From positions 558,001-622,000 of the forward strand of contig NZ_FTPQ01000001.1 of NCBI RefSeq assembly GCF_900156435.1: DNA of 64,000 nucleotides, read 5' to 3'. This DNA is from Microbacterium sp. RU1D. GTDB taxonomy: Bacteria; Actinomycetota; Actinomycetes; Actinomycetales; Microbacteriaceae. The notes beneath the pieces are model-generated. The model saw only the letters and a list, made by a program, of their open reading frames with translations, was not told where the DNA came from and did no database searches. A program made the position numbers and the translations under genes. Positions 26,933-35,329 of the stretch are shown here, piece after piece; positions within the stretch are counted from its first letter, which is position 1, and each line of letters begins with the position of its first letter.

Positions 26933-28131
26933 TGCGCCTCTGGGTCGGCGCGTACGCCGGGGATGCCGGCTCCGCCGAGGGGATCGGCATCCTGCAGGCC
27001 GGCGAAGCCGACGCTCCGGGCGCCGGTGGTCCGCTCGGCATGGTGGGCACCGCTGTTGCCGCTCCCGGCTCGCCGTCGTGGATCGCACCGCACCCCTCGG
27101 GTGACCTGCTCTACGCGGCGCTCGAGTCCGACGGGACGGTCCAGGCCTACCGCCGCGTGTCCGACACGCGGCTGGCCCCGCTCGGCCCGCCCGTCGAGGC
27201 GGGCGGCGCGGTGTGCCACGTGGCCGTGGCGCCGGACGCGTCGTTCCTCGTCGCCAGCTGCTGGGCCGACGGCCGGGTGGTGCGGATGGATCTGGATGCC
27301 GCGGGCCGCCCCTCGCGACCCGTCATCGCCGCCGAGGCCGCCGACCCCCACGGCTCGTCGCCGGAGGAGGGGACGGTGTCCACCGGTGCTCGCGTCTCGG
27401 GCGCCGTCGTGCCCGATCTCGCCGCCGCGGCCCGCGCGCTCCGCGACGCGGCCGGTGACGAGTACGCGCACCTCGTGCCCGCGTACGACGAGGTTCCCGA
27501 GACCGACGCCGAGTCGGAGGAGGCGGCGGCCGGTGCGCGCGTCTCGCGCGCCCACCAGGCCACGTTCCTCCCCGGCGGCCTGATCGCGACGACCGACATG
27601 GGGCTCGATCTCGTGCGCTTCTGGCGCAACGCGCCCTCGGGCCTGCGGCTGGTGCAGGAAGTCGTCCTGCCGAAGGGCAGCGGACCGCGGCACGGCGTGT
27701 GGCATCCGTCAGGGCACTACTACGTCGTCACCGAGCTCAGCCGGGAGGTGTTCGCGCTCGCCGCCGACCGCGAGGGCCGCTGGCACGTCCGCTCCGGCGA
27801 ACCGCTGCTCGGCACCCTCGACACCGACACCGCCGCGGAGCTCAGCGCGAGTCGCGACGGGTCGACGCTGTACGCAGGCGTGCGCGGGAGCGACACGATC
27901 GGCGTTCTCTCGGTGCGCGGCGCGGGGGAGACCCTGCAGCTCACCGCCCTCGCCGAGACCGGCACCCACTGGCCGCGGCACCACCTCGTCGTCGACGACA
28001 CGCTGCTCGTCGCCGGTCAGCTCGCCGACGAGATCGTGTCGCTGCCGCTCGACGCGCGCACGGGCGTCCCGGGCCGCGTGCGGCACCGCACCCTCTCGGC
28101 GTCGCCGACGCGTCTGCTCGCGATGCGCTGA
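26932..28131 (+). CDS. lactonase family seven-bladed beta-propeller
   Basis: 399 residues. Repeated propeller blades are visible (PSWIAPHPSGDLLYAALESDGTVQAY; CHVAVAPDASFLVASCWADGRVVRMDLD; GPRHGVWHPSGHYYVVTELSREVFAL; TLYAGVRGSDTIGVLSV). This is the 6-phosphogluconolactonase (Pgl, YbhE-type) / lactonase family. An insertion of about 80 residues between blades (AAEAADPHGSSPEEG to SEEAAAGARVSRAHQ) is acidic and variable. The ATG at 26932 overlaps the purA TGA, so translation is coupled to purA. The substrate lactone cannot be assigned. Confidence 0.88.
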   Translation: MRLWVGAYAGDAGSAEGIGILQAGEADAPGAGGPLGMVGTAVAAPGSPSWIAPHPSGDLLYAALESDGTVQAYRRVSDTRLAPLGPPVEAGGAVCHVAVAPDASFLVASCWADGRVVRMDLDAAGRPSRPVIAAEAADPHGSSPEEGTVSTGARVSGAVVPDLAAAARALRDAAGDEYAHLVPAYDEVPETDAESEEAAAGARVSRAHQATFLPGGLIATTDMGLDLVRFWRNAPSGLRLVQEVVLPKGSGPRHGVWHPSGHYYVVTELSREVFALAADREGRWHVRSGEPLLGTLDTDTAAELSASRDGSTLYAGVRGSDTIGVLSVRGAGETLQLTALAETGTHWPRHHLVVDDTLLVAGQLADEIVSLPLDARTGVPGRVRHRTLSASPTRLLAMR

Positions 28132-28157
28132 GCGGCGCCCTCGTCGTCCGGGCGTCG

Positions 28158-29282
28158 CTACTTCTTGGCATCCTGTCGGGGGATGACGATCTGCTTGATG
28201 ATGAGCAGCACCGAGGCCGTGACGGGGATCGCGACCAGCGCGCCGAGCAGTCCGAGCAGCGTGCCGCCGACGAGCGCGCCGATGACGACGAGCGCGCCGG
28301 GGATCGAGATCGTGCGGTTCATCACGCGCGGCGTGAGGATGTATGCCTCGATCTGCATGTAGACGAGATAGACGATCGCGAAGATGAGCCCCGCGGTGGG
28401 GCTGACGATGAGGGTGAACAGCGTCGCGGTCGCCCAGAACAGCACCGACCCGACCAGCGGGATGAGCGTGATGCCGAAGGCGAGCGCCGCGAGCAGCGCC
28501 GCGAATGGCTGCTGCAGGATCGTGAGCACGATGAAGGCGAAGACCGCGTTGCACAACGCCAGCACAACCATGCCGGCGAGGTAACCACCGACGGAGTCGG
28601 TGATCTGGCCCGTCATGTCGGCCACGGTCTCGCGGCTGCGCGCCGGGGTGATGCGCACGAGGCTGTTCTTCATCTTCGGCAGGGATGCCAGGAAGTACAG
28701 GCTCAGCACGAGCACGATGATGGCGCCCGAAATGAATTCGCCGATGCCGATGCCCACCTGGAGGAGCCCACCCCCGATCGCCGCGATGTTCGTGGGGTTG
28801 GTGACGAAGCTCTGCACCTCTTTGAGGACGTCGCCCAGGCTGTCGCCGAAGTTCTGCTCCACCCACCGCACGGCGTCGCTGTCGATCAGATCGTTGACGA
28901 ACGACGGGATGTCGCCGACGAACTGCTCCACCTGCCGCACGACGGGCGGGATGAGCAGCCAGAGCGCTCCGGCGAGGATGATCGCCAGCCCCCCGAACAC
29001 GATCACGATTCCCCACGCCCGCGAGAGGCCCCGGCGCACGAGCAGACGCACGAGCGGGTCGAGGGCGAGCGCGACAAAGAGCGCGATCGCGATGTAGATG
29101 AGAACCGTGGAGAGCTTGCCCAGCGCGAGCGCGAGAAGAAAGGCGGTGAGCCCGCCGAGGGTCAGGAAGAACCCGGCCGCGTAGGGGCGGGAGATCGCCG
29201 ACCACATCGGCTTGTCGCGCGACGTGGGCGCCCCGGCGTCGGCGCCTACGGCGGTGGGGTCGGGGCGCGTCGATCGGCTCAT
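28158..29282 (-). CDS. AI-2E family transporter (TqsA/PerM-like)
   Basis: 374 residues with about eight helices arranged as in the AI-2E family: an N-terminal pair (FFLTLGGLTAFLLALALGKL), a long amphipathic region (VVRQVEQFVGDIPSFVNDLI), then the C-terminal bundle with LAALAFGITLIPLVGSVLFWATATL and YILTPRVMNRTISIPGALVVIGALVGGTLLG. Family members have been linked to autoinducer export, or to Na+/Li+ antiport, so the substrate is open. ATG 29282 is 6 bases after TACAGT (29289-29294, minus strand), suggesting a leaderless mRNA. Confidence 0.9.
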   Translation of the reverse strand: MSRSTRPDPTAVGADAGAPTSRDKPMWSAISRPYAAGFFLTLGGLTAFLLALALGKLSTVLIYIAIALFVALALDPLVRLLVRRGLSRAWGIVIVFGGLAIILAGALWLLIPPVVRQVEQFVGDIPSFVNDLIDSDAVRWVEQNFGDSLGDVLKEVQSFVTNPTNIAAIGGGLLQVGIGIGEFISGAIIVLVLSLYFLASLPKMKNSLVRITPARSRETVADMTGQITDSVGGYLAGMVVLALCNAVFAFIVLTILQQPFAALLAALAFGITLIPLVGSVLFWATATLFTLIVSPTAGLIFAIVYLVYMQIEAYILTPRVMNRTISIPGALVVIGALVGGTLLGLLGALVAIPVTASVLLIIKQIVIPRQDAKK

Positions 29283-29363
29283 GCTCACACTGTAGGACTC
29301 GGCCGTCGCGAGCATCGGCGCACAGCGCGGCGCGATAGGGTCGGGAACGATCTGGGAGGACAC

Positions 29364-29669
29364 ATGACCGACGCCGATCCCACGACGATCCTGCAGGGGC
29401 TGCGCGGCAGCATCGACAACATCGACGCCGCGCTCATCTTCCTGCTCGCCGAGCGCTTCCGCTGCACCAAGCAGGTCGGCGTTCTGAAGGCGAAGCACGG
29501 GATGCCGGCATCCGACCCCGATCGCGAGGAGCAGCAGATCGCGCGGTTGATGCGCCTGGCCGAGGACGCCGACCTCGATCCCGCGTTCGCCGAGAAGTGG
29601 TTCAACTTCGTCGTGGCCGAGGTCATCCGCCACCACCGCACGGCCGCCGCGCAGCCGCAGGCGGACTGA
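29364..29669 (+). CDS. chorismate mutase, AroQ type
   Basis: 101 residues, stand-alone. It should convert chorismate to prephenate for phenylalanine and tyrosine synthesis. The three-helix AroQ pattern is clear: LRGSIDNIDAALIFLLAERFRCTKQVGVLKAKHG, with the conserved Arg and Lys that bind the substrate carboxylates, followed by DPDREEQQIARLMRLAEDADLDPAFAEKWFNFVVAEVIRHH. GGGAGGA lies 5 bases before ATG 29364. No signal peptide, so it is cytoplasmic. It is divergent from the AI-2E gene; the shared 81-base spacer carries both promoters (-10 TAGGGT near 29331-29336). Confidence 0.93.
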   Translation: MTDADPTTILQGLRGSIDNIDAALIFLLAERFRCTKQVGVLKAKHGMPASDPDREEQQIARLMRLAEDADLDPAFAEKWFNFVVAEVIRHHRTAAAQPQAD

Positions 29670-30045
29670 GCGCACGACTTTGACGCGGCGTCGCAGGGGC
29701 GGCGACACGCCCGGGGTGGTATTCAGGCGCATCGATTCCCGGGGCGGTGCGAGCCACCCGCAACCGCGCGCGCGTGCCACACGGCCTCCGGATCCGCAAG
29801 GCGCGCGACGATTTGCCAGCCGATCCATCACCGTGAAACGTTGGATGAGGTCCTTATGGGCCGTTCACCCGACCAGTCCGCGGTCGTCGGTGTCTTCTCG
29901 GGGGAGGGGATGCCGCGAGCGTACGGTCGGCGGCCAGGACGCCGGACCCGATGTCCGGTGTCGACGTGCTCCACCCCCGGAGAGCGCCGACGGCTGCCAC
30001 CCGGGCGTGACCGATGCGGCCACCCGAAGGCCGCCGAGGTACACA
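29670..30045 (+). promoter_or_regulatory. long leader region of the proVWX operon
   Basis: 376 bases without a convincing gene. It ends in several stable stem-loops: CCGGAC (29943-29948) with GTCCGG (29954-29959), and GCGGCC (30016-30021) with GGCCGC (30029-30034) around loop ACCCGAA, the latter just before the ribosome site GAGGT of proV. A long, structured 5' region before an osmoprotectant transporter could be regulatory. I could not match it confidently to a known riboswitch class. Confidence 0.35.
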
Positions 30046-31377
30046 GTGACCCATCCGCCTGCCCCGACGGCATCTGCGCCGTCATCCGCGAGCGAAACAC
30101 CCGCCCTCTCCGCCAGGAACCTCTTCAAGGTCTTCGGCCGTGCCCCGCAGGCCGCCGTCGACAAGCTCCGTTCCGGGTCGACGCGCGACGAGATCGCCGA
30201 CCACGGCACCGCCGCGGTCATCGACGCGAGCTTCGACGTCCGCCCCGGCGAGATCTTCGTCATCATGGGCCTGTCCGGCTCGGGCAAGTCGACCATCATC
30301 CGCATGCTCAACGGTCTGCACGAGGCCACCGCTGGGAGCGTCGAGGTGCAGGGCGATGCCCTGACCGGCGTCGGCGCATCCCGCCTGCGCGGCCTTCGGC
30401 GCGATCGCCTCGCCATGGTGTTCCAGCACTTCGCGCTGCTGCCGCACCGTACTGTCGCGGCCAACGTCGCGTACCCCCTCGAGCTGCGTGGCGTCGGCAA
30501 GACCGAGCGCCTGGCGAAGGCGAACGAGATCCTCGGCCTCGTCGGCCTCGAGGGCTGGGGCGAGAAGCTCCCCTCGGCGCTGTCGGGCGGGATGCAGCAG
30601 CGCGTCGGCATCGCCCGCGCTCTCGCCGCCGACACCGACATCCTGCTCATGGACGAGGCCTTCAGCGCGCTCGACCCGCTCATCCGCCGCGAGATGCAGG
30701 AGCAGCTCATCGAGCTGCAGCGGACGCTGAAGAAGACGATCGTCTTCATCACCCATGACCTCAACGAGGCGATGTTCCTGGGCGACCGCATCGCCGTCAT
30801 GCGCGACGGGCGCATCGTGCAGATCGGCACGCCGGAAGACATCCTCACCGACCCCGCGAACGACTACGTCGAGCAGTTCGTGCAGGACGTCGACCGCGCC
30901 CGCGTGCTCACCGCCGGCAACGTCATGGAGCGCCCGCGCCCGCGCGTCGACGCCTCCGCCGGACCCCGCACGGCCCTGCGCCAGATGCGCGACGCCTACA
31001 TGTCGGCCGTCTACGTCACCGACCGCGACCGCAAGCCGCTCGGCATCGTCACCGACCGGGATGCCATGAAGCTCGTGCGGGCGGGGGAGAGCTCCCTGCT
31101 CGGCCGGCTGAAGCCCGTTCCGCAGACCGTGCGTGAGGACGACGTCCTCATGAACCTCTTCGTCCCCTCGGTCGAATCGCCCCTGCCGCTCGCCGTGCTC
31201 GACGCCGATGGCCGCCTGACCGGTGTCATCCCGCGCGTCACGCTGCTCGCCGCCCTCGGGCCCGGGCCCACCTCCACCGAGGAGATCACCGTGCTGCCCC
31301 AGCCCCTGCCCTCCGCCGAGATCGATGCGGTGCTCGACACCCCGGTCGCCGCCACCGAGAACGAGGGGGTGCGCTGA
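30046..31377 (+). CDS. proV: glycine betaine/proline ABC transporter ATPase
   Basis: 443 residues from GTG 30046, preceded by GAGGT 7 bases away. The N-terminal KLRSGSTRDEIADHGTAAVID region is the ProV/OpuAA-specific extension. Walker A GLSGSGKS is at residues 75-82; then VFQHFALLPHRTV, LSGGMQQRVGIARAL, ILLMDEAFSALDPLIR and FITHDLNEA. Two C-terminal CBS domains (about 290-420) are expected to sense ionic strength or a nucleotide such as cyclic di-AMP, as in OpuA-type transporters (family knowledge). The stop overlaps proW by one base. The open frame continues upstream to 29680 but its residues are not protein-like. Confidence 0.95.
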   Translation: MTHPPAPTASAPSSASETPALSARNLFKVFGRAPQAAVDKLRSGSTRDEIADHGTAAVIDASFDVRPGEIFVIMGLSGSGKSTIIRMLNGLHEATAGSVEVQGDALTGVGASRLRGLRRDRLAMVFQHFALLPHRTVAANVAYPLELRGVGKTERLAKANEILGLVGLEGWGEKLPSALSGGMQQRVGIARALAADTDILLMDEAFSALDPLIRREMQEQLIELQRTLKKTIVFITHDLNEAMFLGDRIAVMRDGRIVQIGTPEDILTDPANDYVEQFVQDVDRARVLTAGNVMERPRPRVDASAGPRTALRQMRDAYMSAVYVTDRDRKPLGIVTDRDAMKLVRAGESSLLGRLKPVPQTVREDDVLMNLFVPSVESPLPLAVLDADGRLTGVIPRVTLLAALGPGPTSTEEITVLPQPLPSAEIDAVLDTPVAATENEGVR

Positions 31378-32381
31378 TGGATGGATTCCGCATCCCGGTC
31401 GGCTCCTGGGTCGACGTCGGCGTGGACTGGCTCCGCGACAACCTCTCGGGCGTCTTCGACGTCATCGCCGTGACGGTCCGATTCCTGGTCGGCGGTCTCA
31501 GCGACGTGCTGCTGTCGGCGCCCATCGTCGTGCTGATCGTGATCGCCGCGCTGCTGGCCTGGCTGCTGCGCTCCTGGAAGCTCGCGATCGGCACCGTGGT
31601 GGGCTTCGCCCTGATCCTCGCGATGGGGCAGTGGGTCACCGCGATGCAGACGCTCGCGCTGGTGCTCGTGGCGACGATCGTCGCCGTGGCGATCTCGGTG
31701 CCGTTGGGCATCTGGTCGGCGCGTAACAGCACCGTACGTGCGGTGCTGAAGCCCATCCTCGACTTCATGCAGACGATGCCCGCCTTCGTCTACCTGATCC
31801 CCGCGATCACGTTCTTCAGCATCGGCGTCGTGCCCGGTGTCGTCTCGACCGTCATCTTCGCGTTGCCCCCGGGCGTGCGACTGACCGAGCTCGGCATCCG
31901 GGGCGTGGACTCCGAGACGGTCGAGGCCGGACACGCGTTCGGCGCGACCCCGTGGCAGATCCTGCGCGGCATCCAGCTGCCGCTGGCGATGCCCACGATC
32001 ATGGCGGGCGTCAACCAGGTCATCATGCTCGCGCTGTCGATGGCGGTCGTGGCCGGCATCGTCGGCGCCGACGGCCTCGGCAAGGAGGTCGTGCAGTCGA
32101 TCTCGACGGTCAATCTGCCCAAGGGCGTCGAGGCCGGCCTGAGCGTCGTCATCCTCGCGGTCTACCTCGATCGCCTCACCGCCGCCCTCGGCAACCGCGC
32201 CGACAACACCGGTTCGCTGCTCGGCCTCCTCGCCCGGCGGCGCGCCGCGCGTCCCGCGGCCGCGGTCACGGCCGGCGCGACCGCGGCCCCGCGCGTCGAC
32301 ACGAGTGCGCAGGATGCCGCTCGCGACGCCGATCGCGAAAAGGCTTCCCCGCGCCGCGCCCCGATCTCGACGGGTCGCTGA
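31377..32381 (+). CDS. proW: glycine betaine/proline ABC transporter permease
   Basis: 334 residues from ATG 31377, overlapping the proV stop. About seven membrane helices (residues 40-270) contain the permease coupling motif GHAFGATPWQILRGIQLPLAMPTIMAGVNQ and the typical LDFMQTMPAFVYLIPAITFFSIG segment of ProW/OpuAB. The last ~60 residues are an Ala/Arg-rich cytoplasmic tail not shared by the core family. It forms the channel of the osmoprotectant importer with ProV and ProX. Confidence 0.95.
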   Translation: MDGFRIPVGSWVDVGVDWLRDNLSGVFDVIAVTVRFLVGGLSDVLLSAPIVVLIVIAALLAWLLRSWKLAIGTVVGFALILAMGQWVTAMQTLALVLVATIVAVAISVPLGIWSARNSTVRAVLKPILDFMQTMPAFVYLIPAITFFSIGVVPGVVSTVIFALPPGVRLTELGIRGVDSETVEAGHAFGATPWQILRGIQLPLAMPTIMAGVNQVIMLALSMAVVAGIVGADGLGKEVVQSISTVNLPKGVEAGLSVVILAVYLDRLTAALGNRADNTGSLLGLLARRRAARPAAAVTAGATAAPRVDTSAQDAARDADREKASPRRAPISTGR

Positions 32382-32417
32382 CCCTCGGCATCCCCCTCTC
32401 CCGCGCTAAAGGCGAGT

Positions 32418-32494
32418 GAGGGGTCAGAAATTGTCGACGAGTTCCTTGCCAGGCGACGAGAAATGACCCCTCGCGCGCTCACCGGCGCGAGGGG
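32418..32494 (+). promoter_or_regulatory. competing hairpins between proW and proX
   Basis: GAGGGGTCA (32418-32426) pairs perfectly with TGACCCCTC (32464-32472). The same CCCCTC also begins CCCCTCGCGC (32467-32476), which pairs perfectly with GCGCGAGGGG (32485-32494). The two helices share bases and exclude each other, like an attenuator. No U-tract follows. Differential expression or mRNA protection of proX is a plausible role. Confidence 0.55.
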
Positions 32495-32533
32495 CCTACG
32501 GAAATCACATACGAAAAGGAAGAGAACACAGCA

Positions 32534-33436
32534 ATGAACAAGCGACACCTCACCAGTGCCCTCGCCCTCGGCGCCGTCGGCGCACTCGCGCTCGCCGGCT
32601 GCGCCAGCGGCAACCAGGCCGAAGGCGGCTCGGGCGGCGGCGACAGCAAGGGCACGATCACCCTCGGCTTCCTCCCCTCGTGGACGGACGGCCTGAGCAC
32701 CGCGTACTTGCTCGAGGACCAGCTCGAGAAGCTCGGCTACACCGTCGAGATGCAGACGCTCACCGAGGCGGGACCGCTCTACGCCGGACTCGCGCAGGGC
32801 GACGTCGACATCTACCCCTCGGCCTGGCCCGAGCTCACCCACGCCGACTACATGGAGACGTACGGCGACTCGATCGAGGACCTCGGCGCCTACTACGACG
32901 GGGCGAAGCTCACGATCGCGGTGCCCAGCTACGTCGACATCGACTCGATCGACCAGCTGCAGGCGAACGCCGCGCGCTTCGACGGGAAGATCTACGGCAT
33001 CGAGCCGGGTGCGGGTCTGACCAAGCAGACGCAGGAGGTCGCGATGCCGGGTTACGGCCTCGACGGCTACGAGCTCGTCACCTCGTCGACCGCGGCGATG
33101 CTGACCGAGCTCGACAACGCCATCTCGGCGCAGAAGGACATCGCCGTCACGCTCTGGCGCCCCTTCTGGGCGAACGATGCCTACGACGTGAAGGACCTTG
33201 AAGACCCCCAGGGCCTGATGGGCGACCCCGAGGCGCTGCACTTCCTCGGCACCGCCGGCTTCGCCGAGGAGTACCCGGATGCCGCCGAGCTCATCGCCGG
33301 CATCCAGCTCGACGACGCGCAGTACGGCTCGCTCGAAGACCTCGTCGTCAACGAGTACGGCGAGGGCCAGGAAGCCGACGCGGTCGACGCCTGGCTCGAG
33401 CAGAACCCCGACGCGTTCTCGACGCAGCGCGACTGA
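32534..33436 (+). CDS. proX: glycine betaine/proline-binding lipoprotein
   Basis: 300 residues. Lipoprotein signal peptide with lipobox LALAGC (Cys23), then a Gly/Ser linker and the ProX/OpuAC domain: TITLGFLPSWTDGLSTAYLLEDQLEKLG, DIYPSAWPELTHADYM, KIYGIEPGAGLTKQTQE, and VTLWRPFWANDAYDVKDLEDP. The conserved Trp residues form the aromatic cage for the trimethylammonium group in this family. It delivers substrate to ProVW. A spacing of 152 bases with competing hairpins separates it from proW. A strong terminator follows. Confidence 0.95.
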   Translation: MNKRHLTSALALGAVGALALAGCASGNQAEGGSGGGDSKGTITLGFLPSWTDGLSTAYLLEDQLEKLGYTVEMQTLTEAGPLYAGLAQGDVDIYPSAWPELTHADYMETYGDSIEDLGAYYDGAKLTIAVPSYVDIDSIDQLQANAARFDGKIYGIEPGAGLTKQTQEVAMPGYGLDGYELVTSSTAAMLTELDNAISAQKDIAVTLWRPFWANDAYDVKDLEDPQGLMGDPEALHFLGTAGFAEEYPDAAELIAGIQLDDAQYGSLEDLVVNEYGEGQEADAVDAWLEQNPDAFSTQRD

Positions 33437-33455
33437 CCCCGCGCGCAGCGCAGTG

Positions 33456-33488
33456 ACGGCCCCCTCCCCCTCGGGTGGAGGGGGCCGT
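33456..33488. terminator. terminator after proX
   Basis: ACGGCCCCCTCC (33456-33467) and GGAGGGGGCCGT (33477-33488) form a perfect 12-bp stem around a 9-base loop, 20 bases after the proX stop. It lies between convergent genes and can serve both strands. Confidence 0.85.
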
Positions 33489-33513
33489 CGTTGCGTTCGG
33501 GGCCGTGACGTCG

Positions 33514-34245
33514 TCAGGCGATGGCGTGCGCCGCGGTGAAGCGCGTGATGAAGCCGGGGTGGCCGGCGGGCATCGCGAGAACCGAGTCGGGGGCGCGTCC
33601 CGCGAGGTGGGGGAAGCCGGCATCCGCCACGAGCTCGTCGTCGAGCGCCTCGAGCTCGGCCGTGACGAGTGGCCAGGGCTCGTGGCTGTTGGCCGCCCAG
33701 ATCGTGCGGCCGAGGTGGCGCTCGTGGAAGCCCCAGCGCGCGGTCAGGAAGCGCGAGAGGTCATCGTCGACCGTCTCGGTGCCGAGTCGGGCTCGGATGC
33801 GCGTCCCCGGATGCCGACCCCCGTGGCGTCGCGAGCGGTACTCGATGCGGTCGCCCTCGGTGCGCACGCCGGCGCGCGCCCAGCGGTAGGGCAGGCCGAA
33901 GAGCGCCTGCGCCGCGAGCACCGGCGCGAGGTGCTCCGCCTCGAGCGTGCGGAAGACGACGCCGCGCCGCCCCGCGTCGTCCACGGCGTAGGTGCGGACG
34001 TTGATCTCGGTGAAGGTGCCGACGAACGGGACGGGCGGGAGAGGCAGGAAGCGGAACTCGCTCAGCACGAACGGTACGAGCCCGACCCAGGCCGACCCGT
34101 CGTGGACGTCAGGACGGGTGCCCGGGGGGAGCAGAGGGGCGACCTCGGCAGGGTCGATGCGCCAGTGCACGAACACGGCGCGGTTCCAGCGCTGGGCGAT
34201 GACGGCGCGACCGGGGAGGTCGGGGGCGTGGCGCTCGGTGATCAC
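33514..34245 (-). CDS. DUF2071 (YqjF-like) protein
   Basis: 243 residues from GTG 34245. The DUF2071 pattern is clear: AQRWNRAVFVHWRIDPAEVAPLLPPGTRPDVHDGSAWVGLVPF, then PPVPFVGTFTEINVRTYAVDDAGRRGVVFRTLEAEHLAPVLAAQALFGLPYRWA. Family proteins are small cytoplasmic acetoacetate decarboxylase-like folds of unknown function. CAGAAT lies 6 bases before the GTG (minus strand), close to the leaderless promoter seen elsewhere, which supports this start over the open frame reaching 34356. It is divergent from the DUF3253 gene. Confidence 0.88.
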   Translation of the reverse strand: MITERHAPDLPGRAVIAQRWNRAVFVHWRIDPAEVAPLLPPGTRPDVHDGSAWVGLVPFVLSEFRFLPLPPVPFVGTFTEINVRTYAVDDAGRRGVVFRTLEAEHLAPVLAAQALFGLPYRWARAGVRTEGDRIEYRSRRHGGRHPGTRIRARLGTETVDDDLSRFLTARWGFHERHLGRTIWAANSHEPWPLVTAELEALDDELVADAGFPHLAGRAPDSVLAMPAGHPGFITRFTAAHAIA

Positions 34246-34292
34246 CGGCTCATTCTGGCCCCGGCGCCCTCGTGCGGAGGGACACTGGACAG

Positions 34293-34553
34293 ATGACCTC
34301 GTCGTCTGGTGCGGACCCTCGGCTCGTGGCATCCATCCGGGAGCTGCTCGCCGCACGCGACGCCGGGAAGACCATCTGCCCCTCGGAAGCGGCGCGGGCC
34401 GTCGGCGGCGAGGACTGGCGCGACCTCATGCAGCCCGCGCGCGACGCCGCGCACGAGCTGGTCGGTCTCGGAGAGGTCGAGGTCACGCAGAAGGGCGAGG
34501 TGGTCGACGTGACCACGGCGCGGGGGCCGGTGCGGATCCGCCGGAAGGGGTGA
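34293..34553 (+). CDS. DUF3253 small winged-helix-like protein
   Basis: 86 residues from ATG 34293, with GGAGGGA upstream. The DUF3253 signature is intact: SIRELLAARDAGKTICPSEAAR, DWRDLMQPARDAAHELVGLGEVEVTQKGEVVD and GPVRIRRK. Its fold resembles a winged helix, and the role is unknown. Cytoplasmic, no membrane segment. It is divergent from the DUF2071 gene with only 47 bases between, so the two promoters overlap. Confidence 0.9.
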   Translation: MTSSSGADPRLVASIRELLAARDAGKTICPSEAARAVGGEDWRDLMQPARDAAHELVGLGEVEVTQKGEVVDVTTARGPVRIRRKG

Positions 34554-34560
34554 GCGGCGG

Positions 34561-35295
34561 TCAGACGGCGGGCTCGGGCGGGGCCGTCGAGGAACGCGGC
34601 TGCGCGGCGCCGCGGGGAAGCTCCAGGGCGACCTTCTTCTCGAGTTCGTCGACCGCCTCGTCGCTCAGCCAGATGAGGCCGTCGAGCTCCTCGCGCACGC
34701 GCTTGTAGGCGAGCTGACGCTCGTTCGGCGTCGCCGCCTGGTCGGTGGCGACGGTCAGCAGCTGCTTCGCCGTGTCGAGGCGCTTGCGCTCATCGGCCGT
34801 GAACGCCGCATCCTTGACGCGGCGTGCCTCGCGCTCGGCGACGTCGAAGGCGACCTCGTAGTCGGTGACGGCCTCGCGGTACTCCGTGAGCCGCTCGGGC
34901 GTGAGGGCCTCACCCTCGGCGGGGCGGAGGTTGTCGGCGACCTTCTTGGCGCGCAGGAACGCGGCGGTGAGCGGCTGGCGACCGTCGCTCATCGCTGGGT
35001 AGGTGATGAGCGTGGTCGCATCGAGCTCGTACTCGAGCCAGCGGTGCGTGACGGCGTCGTGTGCGGACGTCAAGCGCTCGCGGGCGTCGACCGGGGCGGC
35101 GATCGCAGCCGAGGCGGGGGCCGGGGCACCCGACGCGATGCCTTGTGCCTGAAGGAGCTCCAGCTGCTCCTTGTGGCGGCGGCGTGCGGTCACCTCGCGA
35201 TGCTTCGCACGCGCGTTCACGGCACCCATCGCCATTCCGAAGAGGGGGAAGGCGAGCCACCAGTAGTGACCGGCGAAGTTCAGGAGCTCTTCCAC
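34561..35295 (-). CDS. membrane-anchored coiled-coil protein, paralogue A
   Basis: 244 residues from GTG 35295. This start is preferred to ATG 35304 because TAGCAT (35303-35308, minus strand) lies 7 bases before it and would overlap the ATG. A single N-terminal helix (YWWLAFPLFGMAMGAV) is followed by a basic helix and a helical body. The segment HDAVTHRWLEYELD, then YPAMSDGRQPLTAAFLRAKKVADNLRP and YREAVTDYEVAFDVAEREARRVK, is shared with the neighbouring gene at 35330-36319, so the two are diverged tandem duplicates. I do not recognise the family; a membrane-tethered helical scaffold is the most that can be said. Confidence 0.8.
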   Translation of the reverse strand: MEELLNFAGHYWWLAFPLFGMAMGAVNARAKHREVTARRRHKEQLELLQAQGIASGAPAPASAAIAAPVDARERLTSAHDAVTHRWLEYELDATTLITYPAMSDGRQPLTAAFLRAKKVADNLRPAEGEALTPERLTEYREAVTDYEVAFDVAEREARRVKDAAFTADERKRLDTAKQLLTVATDQAATPNERQLAYKRVREELDGLIWLSDEAVDELEKKVALELPRGAAQPRSSTAPPEPAV

Positions 35296-35329
35296 CTGCG
35301 CCATGCTACGCCGACCGACTTCGCCCTCG

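Noticed and set aside
29680..30045. N-terminal extension of proV upstream of GTG 30046
   Set aside because: The open frame is Arg/Pro/Ser-rich without similarity to ProV, while the GTG has a good ribosome site and gives the normal length.
29670..30045. Cyclic di-AMP (ydaO-type) riboswitch
   Set aside because: Context fits, but the conserved core sequence cannot be recognised by eye; kept only as a question for a covariance search.
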